This document shows, in pieces, positions 35,170 through 47,500 of a stretch of DNA of 64,000 nucleotides (position 1 is its first letter; each line of letters begins with the position of its first letter). The notes under the pieces were generated by a model, which searched no databases, was not told where the DNA came from, and worked only from the letters and a program-made list of their open reading frames with translations. A program made the translations under genes and the position numbers. This DNA comes from Pseudocercospora fijiensis CIRAD86. Taxonomy: Eukaryota; Ascomycota; Dothideomycetes; Mycosphaerellales; Mycosphaerellaceae. The DNA lies in NCBI RefSeq assembly GCF_000340215.1, contig NW_006921553.1:301470-365469 (forward strand), written 5' to 3'.

Positions 35170-35967
35170 GGTAGTATCGATAGTCGTATACGCTATTCCG
35201 TAAGGTTATCGATAATGTATTTTACGACTAGGTCTATACTAGGCCTATAATAAGAGTAGGCGTAGTTAGGCGGCGGGTATAGATAACGGTATTATTAGCC
35301 TTCGTAGCGTTAAGGTTTCTACGCTTCTATAGTTTAAAGATAGGAGCGGAGCGGGGAGGGTTTAAACTACCGTTAGTTACCTTTAACCTCTAAGTATACT
35401 ACGCTATACTATATGCTAATCGCTAATGCACGAATGATTTATAGTACTATACAATCGCCGCAACCTTACGCTCGAGATACAAGTACTAGGAAATAGGCGG
35501 AAGGAGATTAAGGTAAAGATTAAGGTAAAAGAGACGAGCGACGCGTAAACAACGAAAACGATACTACGAGTAATAGAACCTATACAAGTCGCAGCTCGAA
35601 GGCCGTCTAGCAGATAGGTAAGGATAAGACCGAAAGGCCTAGCTATAGGGAAGAATTATTACTAGAAGTATATATATTATATTAGTACCTTTATAAGAAG
35701 GAGCATTAGGCGAGAGTTTTAATACTTAAAACTCGGATCGACTAGTCTAGGGACTAGTCGTACCGCAGTTACAAAGCTATAGAGCCCCGAACTATAGAAA
35801 AGCGATTTATAGCTATACGCCTGCTATAAGGCAACATTAATCTCAACTTGCCCGATCTCGCTAACTTACTATAGCTAGCAAAATTAGATAAGTACCGCAC
35901 TACTACTCCGCTACTTGTTAGTACTCCCGCTTAGATACCTAAACAAGCGATGCCCGAGAAGTCTAAA
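35170..35967 (+). other. unassigned coding-like region, continuation of 32494-34780
   Basis: A plus-strand frame at about 35530-35960 reads as a charged, helical protein segment with only a few TAG stops. It has no motif I can name. It ends at the Copia-like insertion (CTAAA at 35963-35967) and should continue after 57932. Confidence 0.3.
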
Positions 35968-36137
35968 TATTACATATAGCGTAGTAGATTACTTACGTAA
36001 TACTACCTTGCCGGCGGATTTATTAGCTTCGTTAACCGCCTATATTCTATCTATTCTATAGTCTATTCTATAGTATAAAAATCCTTCTCCTACTAAGAAG
36101 TTATATAATAGTTATATAACTAAGGTAACGCGTTATA
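35968..36137 (-). repeat. Copia-like 3' LTR (minus orientation)
   Basis: Full-length 170-bp copy, nearly identical to 27191-27361. Contains a CTATTCTATAG tandem at 36044-36076. Confidence 0.88.
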
Positions 36138-36829
36138 TTCCCCCTTAGCTTATATAAAAGGGGTATACCTTTTTTTAGGCAAGGTAGCTAATACTTCTTT
36201 ATATAAAAACAAAGGAAAAAATTAATCTTTTTAACTTTTTATATAGTACTTTATAAAAATAACAAAAACCTAGTTTAAATTTAGACTATATAAAAGAGAG
36301 TCTTATTTTAAACCCCGAGTCCCCCGAAGGATATCGTTATATAATCTAGACTGCTTATATACCTTTATATACGGCCCCTACTACTAGGAACTATTTTGTT
36401 NNNNNNNNNNNNNNNNNNNNNNNNNNNNNNNNNNNNNNNNNNNNNNNNNNNNNNNNNNNNNNNNNNNNNNNNNNNNNNNNNNNNNNNNNNNNNNNNNNNN
36501 TTATAATAGGTAACTTAAACTAAGGACCCTACCTTTAGCTAAGACTACTATACTATTATTACTAGTACTAAGACAAACGCCGTAGACTTATTAGTTAGTA
36601 GAAGTAAAGCTCGAAGTAATAATATAGGCAAATAGTAACGTATACCGTAAAGTAAGGTTGCCTATACTAGTACTTAGGCTACTATAAAGCAGGTAAGGTT
36701 AAACCTCGCGTTCTAATTAGTCGTCGTTATCGTATTAGAAACTTTTGTTAGCGTTGTTTGCTAGATAGTGTCTTAATTAACTTCTTTAGTCTAGTAGGTA
36801 CTATTATTAGTTTTAACTATTAAATAAAC
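36138..36829 (-). pseudogene. Copia-like 3' interior fragment with assembly gap
   Basis: It begins with the polypurine tract (minus strand) beside the LTR. The A/T-rich 36141-36390 shows no clear frame. 36501-36829 carries a weak minus-strand frame without recognisable RNase H residues. It ends at TAAAC, the Gypsy-2 insertion site. Confidence 0.45.
36401..36500. other. assembly gap of 100 N
   Basis: Exactly 100 N, a usual placeholder of unknown true length. It lies in the Copia-like interior. Confidence 0.99.
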
Positions 36830-37018
36830 TGTTAGAGGTTATACGTAATTAGTATATAACTAGCTCGAGTAAAGCTAGGGTCTTAGTGCCTTAGGCCGGG
36901 CTTAGCGCTTAGCGTTAGGTTAACTAGCCTACCTTCCTCCTTCTCCTCTTAGATCTCTATTAAATACTACTTGTACCTACTACTACCCTATCTACCTGCT
37001 AATATAACCCTTCTTATA
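36830..37018 (+). repeat. Gypsy-2 5' LTR
   Basis: Starts TGTTAGAGGTTATACG and ends TTCTTATA. It keeps its initial TG, whereas the 3' copy reads TA. Confidence 0.93.
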
Positions 37019-37249
37019 TAGTATTCGATCTACCCTTTAAGGGTAGCAGCTAGATAGTCCTTATCTCAAGCTTTTAGCGGTATAGCTACAAAAACTATCG
37101 ATTTAACTATATTACGCCCGAAGAACGGGACCTATACGTACTATTCTACTAAAACAACCGTACTAATTATTAAGCAAGGCCTTCTATACGGCCTATTATA
37201 CTAAGTTAATCGTACTAAGCCGATACCTACTAATTCCGCTATATCCGTA

Positions 37250-38640
37250 CTATAGGGGCCTATAATATATTATTAGTATTACCCCTTATTATAATAGCCG
37301 GCTTATTACGAAGCAACAACAACAACCGCGGCGCCGCTAGTAGCGCTAGCAATAATAACTCTAGTAGCACATTGCCTGCTAAAGTGCCTCCTACTAAAGA
37401 ACCTACTAGAGGGCCTACTAAAGAACCTATAATCGAAGGGGATAACCTATCGTTGCCCGTTAACGACATTCTTAGCAATATTATTAACCGTCGATATAGC
37501 TAACTAGCCTTTAGCCCCTAGCTAGTAGCGAGACTTTAAGAAGCTACCTAAAACAGGCTCGCTACTTTACGGTAAGAACAATAGCTAAAGGACAACCTCC
37601 TCGAAATTCGCCGCCTATAGGAAGCCCTAATAACTAATACTAAGCCGATAGTAGGGCCTTCCTTACTATCCGTCCTAGTTTAGAAGAAGGATACTAAACT
37701 TAAGGACTATACCGTATTTAACGGCTCTAGCCGCAAGCAGTATAATAATTATATACGCGATTGTAAGCTTAACTAGCGAAATATACCGAGGGCCCTTCTA
37801 GACGACTATTCGTTAGTCGTCTATGCTATACAATATATTAATAGAGACCTAAAGCGTACCTAGGATAACTATTTCGACTCCCTTAATAACTAGACTGCTA
37901 TTTAGTAGTAGACCTATAAAACTATTATACTAGACACCCTTAGAAACCCTATACTAAGGCAACAATACGCTTAGGACTAGTACCTTCGAGCTAAATAGAA
38001 GACTAACTAGTCGGCTCGTTTATTTAAGGCCTATTTAAAGACCCTCGAGGATAACCTTCCGGCTAAGACTAATTCTATATAGATCTCGGAAATACGCCTA
38101 AAACTAAGATAGGAATTAGTCCTAAAATTAGACCGCCGCCGTACGCTCGAATAGGCTAATCTAACGCGTATTTAATTTATAGTCGAAGTAGAAATAGCCG
38201 AACGGGCTATTTAGCTCTAATAACGACTAGAATCGAGGATCCGACTAGCTAGTACTAACCGCGGCAACCGTAGTGCCCGCGGAGGAGACTAAGGTTCCTA
38301 CTAAAACAACAGTACTAATAATAGGAACAGTAATAATAACCGTAGAAGAGGCCGTAGCCGGCGACTATATAAAGGAGGCCGCGATAGGGGCCGTAGAAGG
38401 GGCTCGTATCCCTATAATACTAATCGCTTAACTAATAATAGTAGTAATAGCGGCTATAGCAATCCCCTAACCGGATTGAAATACTTTAACTATAATAGCA
38501 CTAGCTATCTGCTAGGCTAATGCGATAAACCTAAGGATTAGGCCCGAATCGACCGTACTACCGCTAAGTACCGAAAGTACCTCTTAGTAGCTAACGCTAC
38601 CCCTATAGGCTAACCTTCGAAATAAGAATAAGCGCCGTAC
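37250..38640 (+). pseudogene. gag: Gypsy-2 gag, RIP-inactivated
   Basis: Capsid/nucleocapsid polyprotein. The N-terminal part is Asn/Pro/Thr-rich low complexity (37300-37440). A helical capsid-like domain follows (about 37650-38230), with TAG at Gln/Trp positions. An Asn/Arg/Gly-rich basic linker (38260-38440) leads to a zinc-knuckle relic near 38480-38525, YFNYNSTSYLLGQC. In it the C-x2-C-x4-H-x4-C spacing is intact, but both first Cys and the His have become Tyr, exactly as TGT to TAT and CAT to TAT would do. Open reading on the opposite strand at 37260-37478 is a by-product of the low-complexity tract. Confidence 0.82.
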
Positions 38641-38649
38641 CGACTATTA

Positions 38650-41600
38650 GCCTAGTACGGCGTAAGACTATCGATATTGTACTAGCTATTATACGCGCCT
38701 GCCTTATATAAGACACGTATAGCACTAACTATAAGACTAAGGTTATACTAGACCTAGGCAATTTAGTTAGCGCCCTTATTAGCTATCGCCTAGCTAAGTA
38801 ATTAGACCTTTAACAATTAAATAGGGCTAACCTACTAACCCTTACTTAGTTTAATAACGCTCGGCACTTAACCTATAGGGCCTACTACATTCCTATAGTT
38901 CTAAGAGACGACCTCGGTAACGAGCGCTTGCTAGATTTTACCGCCTACGTAGTAGATATAGACAACCTCCTATCCGATATTATTATTAGTAACCCTGTTC
39001 TTAAGCACTACGCCGTAGCTATAGACCTAGGTAGCTAATAGTAGCGATTTAGAATCGCTAGGAAAGAGGACATTAAACACATTAATACTAGCGAGTGCCC
39101 TAACGATATTAGGGTCCTATTTATTAGCAACCTAATACCTGCTTTAGCTAATCTAATAGCTAACCTTCTCGGCGGAGATAACGATAAACCTATGCCCCCT
39201 AATAGTATAGACCCTAATTAGCTCGCTCGTATACTATAGCCTATTCGAGAGACCTATATCGATATATTTAAACACGTATCGACATTGCCTATATTTAAAG
39301 AGACGGACTATAAGATCGATATTATATAGGGCAAAGAGGTCCCCTTTAGGCCCCTCTATAACCTTAGTAAACCCGAGCTTGCTATACTACGTAAGTACCT
39401 AGATAAGAACCTAGCTAATAGTCGAATTTAGTATAGCAACAGCCCTACTGGTATACCTATCCTATTCGTACTAAAGAAAGATAGTAGCCTACGTTTATAT
39501 ATTAATTATAGAGGGCTTAATGCTATTACTATTAAGGACCGCTGTCTACTTCCGCTTATTAATAAGACCCTCGATCGCCTTTCTAGCGCCTGTTTCTATA
39601 CTATATTAGACATTAAGGATATATACTATCGTATCTATATCCGTAAGGGCGATAAATAGAAAATAGCCTTTTGTACCCGTTATAGCTATTTCGAGTACTT
39701 AGTTATACTATTTAGGCTAGCTAACGCCTCTATAAATTCTAGTCCTATATTAATCGGGCCCTATTAGGCCTATTAGATTACCTCTGTATAGTTTACCTAG
39801 ACGATATCCTAGTCTATATATACTTACCTAACATTACGGAATATTAGGCCGCCGTACGTAAGGTACTCGACCGCCTATAGGCCTATAGCTTATATTACAA
39901 GCCTTCTAAATACACCTTTGCTACTAAGGAGGTAGCCTTCCTCGGCTTTATCGTATTAACTAATAGTGTTAAGGCTAATCCTAATCGGATTAAAACTATT
40001 ACTAAATAGCCTATTCCTACGTTAATTAAGGAGCTATAGTAGTTCCTCGGCTTCGCTAATTTCTATCGTCGCTTTATTAAGGGCTATTTACAGTATATAA
40101 TGCCCCTAACTAAGCTTACTAAAACTAAGGCTAATCTATCTAGAGAGTTCAAATAGACTAACAAGGCACAAGCCGCTTTTAACGGTTTAAAGAAGCGCTT
40201 TACTAAAGTCCCCCTATTATACTATTTCGTACTAAGCAGGCAGATCTGTATTAAAACTAACGCTTCCTAGTTCGCTGTATTAGCTATTATATTATAGCAG
40301 GCTAATAATACCTACTAGTACCTAATTGCCTTCTTCTTATAAAAGATAATCGATATAGAGCGTCGCTACGAGACCTACGAGTAAGAGTTACTAGCTATTG
40401 TCGAGGCCATTAAGTATTAGAGGCACTACCTCGACAGGGCTTAATATATAATATAGGTCTATATAGACTATAACAACCTCCGTAGCATTACTAAGGTTAC
40501 TAGGGTTATAGGTCGATAGGCTAGATAGGCCGTCTACCTCGCTAGGTTTAATTTTAATGTATTATATCGGCTAGGCGTAAGCAACCCTACTAATAGCCTA
40601 TCGAGGCGACCTAATTACGATAGCGAGACCTAATATATTAATCCTTTGTTTCTAACCCTATAGTATAAGATTGCTATAGCCTATATTATTAAGAAGTAAG
40701 CGTAGGATAAGCGGCTTACCGGACTCCGCGACGGCTTAAAGTATATTAATACTCTTACTGTATTAATAGTACGTATTAAGGACATAGATAGGAGAAGTTA
40801 TAATAACTCCCTAGTCGATATCGCTATATATAGTAATAGCGATTAAAGCACTACTATAGTTAATCCGGCTGCTAGTACTACTAGATATATATAGTGCGTA
40901 CTACGTAAGATAGCGAGGGTGCTATTAAGCGAACTTATATAAGGAGACGGTTAAGCCTTTATAAACGAGCTGTTACGCGCTTAGTAAAGGGACGCTTTTG
41001 CTATAGTCCGTATAGATTAGCTTACTAATAGTCGCAAAACTAGATCTAGTAAGAATTAGTCGATTGATACTAATAGCTATTTGCGCTATAAGGGCAGATT
41101 ATATATCCCTACCGAGCATTCGATACGATAAGAGCTTCTTAAGCGACACTATAATAGTAAGCTTGCCGGTTACTATAGTATAGAGAGGTCGTACGAGCTA
41201 CTATCGCGTATACACTACTAGCTAAATAGTAAGCGGGACATAAAGGACTACGTAAACACGTATACCGCATACTAACGTATTAAGGTACTAAAGCATTAGC
41301 CTTTTAGCGAGTTGTCCTTATTACTAATCCCTTATAAGCTATTTATAGAGCTTATAATAGACTTTATTATAGGTCTTCCCTCTACTAAGCGAAGAGGAAG
41401 CAAAGATATCTTTAACGCTATCCTAGTCGTCGTAGACCGGTTTACTAAGGGCGCTCGATATATCCCGGCGCGGAAAGATTAGACTACTATTAATATAGTA
41501 GAAGCGCTATAGAACAATATCTTCTATACCTATTAGGGGATCTCTAAAGGGATAGTCTCTAACCGAGGCTCGACATTTATATCTTATTATTAGAGTGAGA

Positions 41601-42510
41601 TATGCCTATAGCTAAGACTTAAGCATCGGCTATCTATAGCCTTCTATCTATAAACAGATAGCTAAACCGAGAGGCAAAATACTACCCTATAGCAGTACCT
41701 ACGCAGCTATATTAACGAGAACCCTAACGACTAGGTTAACCTCCTATAACTAGCTAAATTCGTATATAATAACAGTGTCTACTTATTAACTAAGGTGTTA
41801 CTATATATAGCTATAATAGGCCAAAACGCTACCTTACTATAAGATCTATTTACCTCGCTCGAGGCCGAGCGTAAGGAAAGGGAAGCGCGTTAAGCCCCTA
41901 AACGTTAAGCCCCTAAAACACTAGCAGCTATCGAGAGGGTTTAAAAGATGCGAGAAATCTATACTAAGATAGCTAAGAAGCTAATAAAGGCCTAAGAGTA
42001 CTAAAAGACCTGCTACGATAAGCGTTATATACCGATAACCTTTAAGTAAGGCAATATAGTTATACGTAGTATAAAGAACCTCCGTATCCGCAAACACCTA
42101 TTACCTAATAGCAAAACACGCCCTAAACTAGTACTACGGTTTATTAGCCTATTCCGTATCCGAGAACCGAAGGGCAATAGCTAGGCCTACTAGTTATAGC
42201 TTCTACCGTATTATACTATCTATAATACCTTCTATATCTCCCTCCTTAAACTATACTACTACCGCGAAGGCGATAAAGCGCCTACTAAGTTAGAAGAAGT
42301 CTTAGCTAATAGTAAAGAACTATAGTCTATAGAACGTATACTAAAGCATCGGACTAGGTAAGGTAAGAAGGAGTACCTACTAAGATAGTAAGGCTATTTA
42401 CCTAAATAGGACTCGTAGGAGGCTAAAGACTCGTTTAAGGATATAACTAAGTTACTAGATAAGTATTAGACTAGTATAAAGAACAAGAAGAAGGCTAAGG
42501 GCCTATAATG
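38650..42510 (+). pseudogene. pol: Gypsy-2 pol: protease, RT, RNase H, integrase, chromodomain
   Basis: The protease region is at about 38740-39060 (LDLGNLVSALI-like start). RT is at about 39340-39960, with FVLKKDSSLR, INYRGLNAITIKDR, LDIKDIYYRI and the intact catalytic box YLDDILVY at 39794-39817. RNase H is at about 40200-40610, starting with an IKTNAS block and ending before SLSRRP. Integrase is at about 41100-42000. A damaged HHCC finger spans 41115-41290; the first acid is near 41355; SNRGSTF at 41561 has its catalytic Asp changed to Asn; and a TDSxTERQN block lies near 41655. A chromodomain closes the protein at about 42330-42480, with ERILKHRTR and EYLLR-x-QGY. RNase H before integrase confirms Ty3/gypsy. 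Confidence 0.93.
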
Positions 42511-43731
42511 TTACTAGAAAGGCCTAGGATTAATGCTACCCCCGGGGGGCTATTAGCTAACTAATTAGAGGCCGGCAAACTAGGACAATAAGACTATACT
42601 ACTATAGCAAACGCGTACCGAGCGTCGATAAGCGCGCTATAACGCGTTAACTATTCGCCTACTCTTTCGAAGAATCCGCCTCTTTACTAGCGTACCCTAT
42701 AAGGCCCTCCTCTTAGTATTTAGGTCCCCCTCTTGTTCCTTTATTCTATCGAGACCTCGAGGCCTAAGCGGTCGGTAGGGACGGCGGCGCGGACGATAAT
42801 AATAATAAAAACGATAACGTCGCGCTTATACTAAAGGACGGAGCGGCCGACGCGGCTATATTAGTAATAGTATTACGGAGTGTGTTATTAGTTAAAAAAG
42901 GAAATTAGGAGTAAGGTAAAGTTAGCGCTAAGACGACTAGCGCCGCTATTATTAATATTACCTACTCGCTACTATTACTAACCCTACTTATTATCGCTAC
43001 TATACCTATAAAAAACAATCTTACCTATACTACGCTAACTAAGTTAAAAGATTAAGCGACTAATAGACTAACTAAGGGCAAAACTATAGAGCTAAGCTAG
43101 CCGGGGTCGATCTTACGGACAATAGGTTACTCCTCGATCTTTCCGACCCTTTAAGCGAAGCGAACCTTAACTATTACACTTATAATAGCCTTTATCTATA
43201 GAAACTAGACGAGCTGTGTTTTTTTTTAAAAAGATAAGATAAGATTAACAATTAAAGGCTACTAAAGCTAACTAATTAGGGCTAGCGAAACTACGATAGT
43301 AAATAATAGTCCTTATAATAATAAGAATAATAACCCTTAGAAGCGAACAAACCCTCGGAAGCGGATATTGCTAGGTCTTTTAGAGTAGACGCAAAGAACT
43401 CGGAACGACATTACTTAGAGCGGAGGCAGTGCTATAATACCTCGTACGTCTACCTATTATAGTAGGGAAGACGCGCCTATATTATAATTAGTCGAAGGCC
43501 CTTAATTTCTATAGATATATATCGCTTTACTTTATTATATACAAGGATAGCGCAGTTAGAGTTAGATATTGTATTAGGAGGTAAGGTTTAATATAGTTAT
43601 ATAATTAGGTAGTTAAGCGTTTAATTTAGCGCGGCTAAATAGTTTAGTTAGTCTGCTAAGTTAGTAGTAACGGAGGTTAAGATTAGAATATAGATAGGCT
43701 ACGAGGGCGCGGCCTTTAGAAGGGAAGCGTG
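42511..43731 (+). other. Gypsy-2 3' untranslated region
   Basis: No gene recognised. The palindromic motif is at 42532-42555. Ends with a short purine tract at 43717-43729. Confidence 0.5.
42532..42555 (+). repeat. CTACCCC-GGGGTA palindromic motif, copy 5
   Basis: AATGCTACCCCCGGGGGGCT, right after the pol end of Gypsy-2. It is the same kind of motif, in the same post-pol position, as in the unrelated Gypsy-1. Confidence 0.6.
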
Positions 43732-43920
43732 TATTAGAGGTTACACGTAATTAGTATATAACTAGCTCGAGTAAAGCTAGGGTCTTAGTGCCTTAGGCAG
43801 GGCTTAGCGCTTAGCGTTAGGTTAACTAGCCTACCTTCCTCCTTCTCCTCCTAGATCTCTATCGAATACTACTTATACCTACTACTACCCTATCTACCTG
43901 CTAATATAACCCTTCTTATA
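43732..43920 (+). repeat. Gypsy-2 3' LTR
   Basis: Full-length match to 36830-37018 with transition differences. Followed by TAAAC. Confidence 0.93.
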
Positions 43921-43925
43921 TAAAC

Positions 43926-44319
43926 CTCTTCTAGTTCTAAGGACTATAGAGCTTAGTTAATCTATCCGCTAGTATATCCTATATTGCTAAATACTCGCAT
44001 TATATACGACCTACGTTATACTCTTAACTTAACTAGTATTAATATATGTCTATATACCTAGGCTTAGTGTCTAGCTTACTAGTATCCGATTTAATACGTA
44101 ATAGCGTACGCCTATAGTAGTAGCTAGGGATTTAATAGACATATTCCGTCCTAACCTAAATTAATTAAATTCTACTAGCTAGACCCCGAAGGTATCTATA
44201 GCTATCTTAACCCCTTATTACTATATAGGGTTAACTAGTATACGAGCCGTGTCTAGTATAGGGCTTACTAGTTGTGCTAGCTCTACTAGTTTATTCGAAA
44301 AGTAATTAGCGTATATCTA
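43926..44319 (-). pseudogene. gag: Copia-like gag fragment between the two nested gypsy elements
   Basis: 44185-44310 matches 26780-26900, the gag frame of the fragment copy, and is continued by 57539 after removal of Gypsy-3. The rest (43926-44180) is downstream gag-like sequence without motifs. Confidence 0.75.
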
Positions 44320-44507
44320 TACTAGGTATACGGTTATAGTACGAAGGTATCGTAACGGTTGTACGGTATAAAAGTTAATATATTCTCTAAGGTACCGCAA
44401 GGCAAGCTATCTATATAATAGTCCTACTATTAGTAGCAATAGCGACTATAGCGGTTAATAGTAACCGCTGCCTACTATCGTATATGCAATAGTATTATAT
44501 CGTAACA
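44320..44507 (-). repeat. Gypsy-3 3' LTR (minus orientation)
   Basis: On plus: TACTAGGTATACGGTTATAG to CGTAACA. Matches 57351-57538 with mainly transition differences. Confidence 0.93.
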
Positions 44508-44559
44508 ACCTTCCTTTTTATAAAAAAGATCGGTACTATCTATAGTATCCTAAAACAAA

Positions 44560-47500
44560 GGTCCTTAGAAGGCCGTACTATAGGAAGGTTTAAGGCAAAA
44601 GAGCGTAGTAGCGTCGTATAAAGGCTAAGCCTAAACAGTATACTAGAATAGTAATGCTAGATATAGAATCGTATCTCTCTAGTAATAACTACGTCGGTTT
44701 TATACGTACTTGTTATAATAGTTACGAAGGGCGTCGCGTACGCTAGTTAGCGTAGTCTAAACCGCCTTTAGTAACGGCTAAGGCGCGACGGTCTTTATAG
44801 TCTTATTATCGGATAGCGAAGTATTAACTATATCTACTATAGTAGCTACGTAGTCTACCTAATCGATAGGGATATTAGGGAAGTCGGTACCTAGTAATAG
44901 TAGCGTATCGGTATCGCGTATAGTACTATATAGCTTAAAGTAGTCGGCTATATATACGTTAAGCTTCGCGATCTTATCTTTAGTAGTATCGCCTTATACG
45001 CCGCCGAGTAGCTTAAAAGCGTCCTTATTAATTAGGTATAGTATAGGGATTGCCTATTACGGCGCGACGCGTAGGAAATCGTAGTAGAGATAGGTTAGTT
45101 ATAGCGTAAGCGACTCTCTTAAAACCGTAGCGGAGAGATAGCACTACTAGGCTATCTAGCGCTCGGTTGCCTTACGAATCTATACCTTAGCTAGTATCTA
45201 CTAAAGCTAGAGTACCTCGGTTACTACTAACTCGGACTAGCGTATATAGTAAAGCGCCTATAAGTTAAGCGTACGTATACTAACTACCGTCGTATTATAT
45301 TAGTACTATCCGTAGGCGCCTATAGTGTTTTCCTATAGAGCGGGTAGCGGTAGCAAGCGTATCGGAAGCGCTAGAAGCTTATACTATAGCTACGTAACCG
45401 TATTATTAGGCGGTAGTAGCTAAGCCGTAACTAGAGCCTTTATAGGCGTAGAGAATAGGTTAGATAGTAGCGGTATCTTCGACGGTAGGCGAGGCACTAA
45501 GAATAGGCTAGCGGTTAGCTTCTATCGAGTATTTAACTTAACCGATAGTAATAGGCGCGAGGAATTTAGCTAGATCGCCTTAGTTAGTAGAGTAACGGCC
45601 GAAGGCTATAGGTTAGCCCGAGTCGCGAGTTTAGGAGGGATAATCTTACCGAAGAGGTATACGTTAGTAAGGTCGGACTCGTCTAGCGAGTAGTTAGGAG
45701 ACGGCACTAGGAAGGCGCCTATAGGATCCTAAGTATAGTCTAGGTTGTACTACTAATAATTCTTATTCGTTACTATCTCGTTATATTTAAAAATCGTATT
45801 ACCCTATATAATACGCTCCTAGACGCCTAAAGGGTTAAAGATAGGATTAGTAGAGGCCTTCTTTAGCAAATTGTAGAACTATAGCGTTAGCGCGGGCTCT
45901 AATCTATTAGGAATAGCGCCCTGCTTAAGCGTCTAAATATAGGCAATAAAGGTAGCTAAAGCGTATACCGGATCGATCTGCGTTAGCTAGTAGACTAGGC
46001 TAAAGTCTACTAGATAGTAATAGTTAAGGAGTAGTAGCGGTATACCTCTGCCCCTATTAGCGGTATATATACTATTCTAGTAGCAGCCGCCGCTTATAAG
46101 CTAAGCGTACTACTTAGTACGCGACGCGTTAGTAGCCTTCGTATCCGAGAGCGCCTCGTTAGTATAGAGGGCTAATATATAACCCTTGCTACGAAGTATA
46201 TAGGCGTTATAGACTATAATATACTACTAGGTATAGGCGACGACGTCCTAGGTAATAGCTAGGCGACCTAGGTTACGACGGTATAGATAGGGTAGACTAC
46301 TAGAATTTAGGGAGGACTCGTACTACTTATAAAGCTATATAGCCGACTAGGCGCTAAGCTCTATACCGATTAGTAGTAGCTAAACCGTATAGTCCTTAAG
46401 CTAGGAGTCTAGTAGAGATAGGCGTACTATCGAGAGTCGTCCGGTAGCTACTATCTATAAGAATTAGACTTCGCCGTAGGTAGTTAGGTCGATCTTATAA
46501 TACTTCGTAGCTCCAACGTACTCGCTAATAGGTCGCTTGCCTATCTTCTAGTATTCCTTACTATAGTCGCGGTAGGAGACGTCCTTACTATACTCGCTAC
46601 GCTTATCTAGGACTAGGTAACTGCCTACTATAATGCTATCGCAATGTTCCTTTAAGACGTAGCGGTAGAACTACTCTTATACGAGGTTAACTATCTATAG
46701 GAAGTGTAAGATAGCGCGTACTATAAGACTAACTACTCTATTATAAATTAGAGACGGTACTAGGTAGAATTATAGGTCGCCGGTATAGGTACTTAAGCTA
46801 AGGAAGTTCTTACGTAATTAGGTAATATTTGCTAGGAGTCGGTACTATAACTTCGCGTAGTAGAAAGTAAAAGTTAGTAGAAAGTTCGTATCGAGGTTAG
46901 CGAATTTAGGGAGCTCCTTTAATTCGCCCGCTATAGTTAGTACTACGTACTCGCTAAAGCGGATTGCTTAGATCTCCTACTACGTATCGTAACCGTCCGA
47001 GTAAAGGTCGGTCCTAAAGATAGAGTATTCCTAGGCGAAATCGTTATTTATAATGCGGAATAAGTATAGTTATATAAAGAGTAGGTTTTTAAAGTCGGTA
47101 ACTAGCTTGCCTATATACTAATATAATTCGCGTAGAATCTAGAAGCGCCGATCGCTAGCTATAAGGTATAAATAGTACGGGTAGTACTAAAGCCTTACTT
47201 AAATAGTATTCGATAAGACGCTTATATAGGCGTAGGCGGAATAGGTTAGGTAGTCGGCCGTCCGCGTCCTCGGCGTACGCGTTATATATAAGCTTCGCGG
47301 CCTATAGAAAGCGCGTATCTCTAGTCTTATTACGCTCTATAGGGTTAGCGGCGATTAGCGTATCGACTTTCTTATTATAATCGTCGTACTCTACGTACTA
47401 CTATATTGTAGCTTGCTCGGGTATCTCGTTAGCGCAAAGAAGGCGCTTATCGATTAGAACCTAGCGCGTACGCTAGCCTCGAAGTCGCTACCGCTTAAAC

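Larger units (their letters stand above)
36830..43920 (+). mobile_element. Gypsy-2: chromodomain-bearing Ty3/gypsy retrotransposon (chromovirus)
   Basis: 189-bp LTRs at 36830-37018 and 43732-43920 are flanked by a perfect TAAAC duplication (36825-36829, 43921-43925). The 7.1-kb element carries gag with a CCHC relic, RT, RNase H, integrase and a C-terminal chromodomain. Chromodomains target such elements to heterochromatin, which fits this setting. The primer site starts at 37019 (TAGTATTCGATC; TGG before RIP) and the polypurine-like AGAAGGGAAGCG ends at 43729. RIP stops are everywhere. Confidence 0.94.

Noticed and set aside
36044..36076. CRISPR-like short repeats (CTATTCTATAG)
   Set aside because: These are a small tandem inside the Copia-like LTR, present in another LTR copy at 27268, without spacers.
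37260..37478. Open 72-codon minus-strand stretch
   Set aside because: Antisense to the low-complexity start of Gypsy-2 gag; the Leu/Gly-rich look is a by-product.
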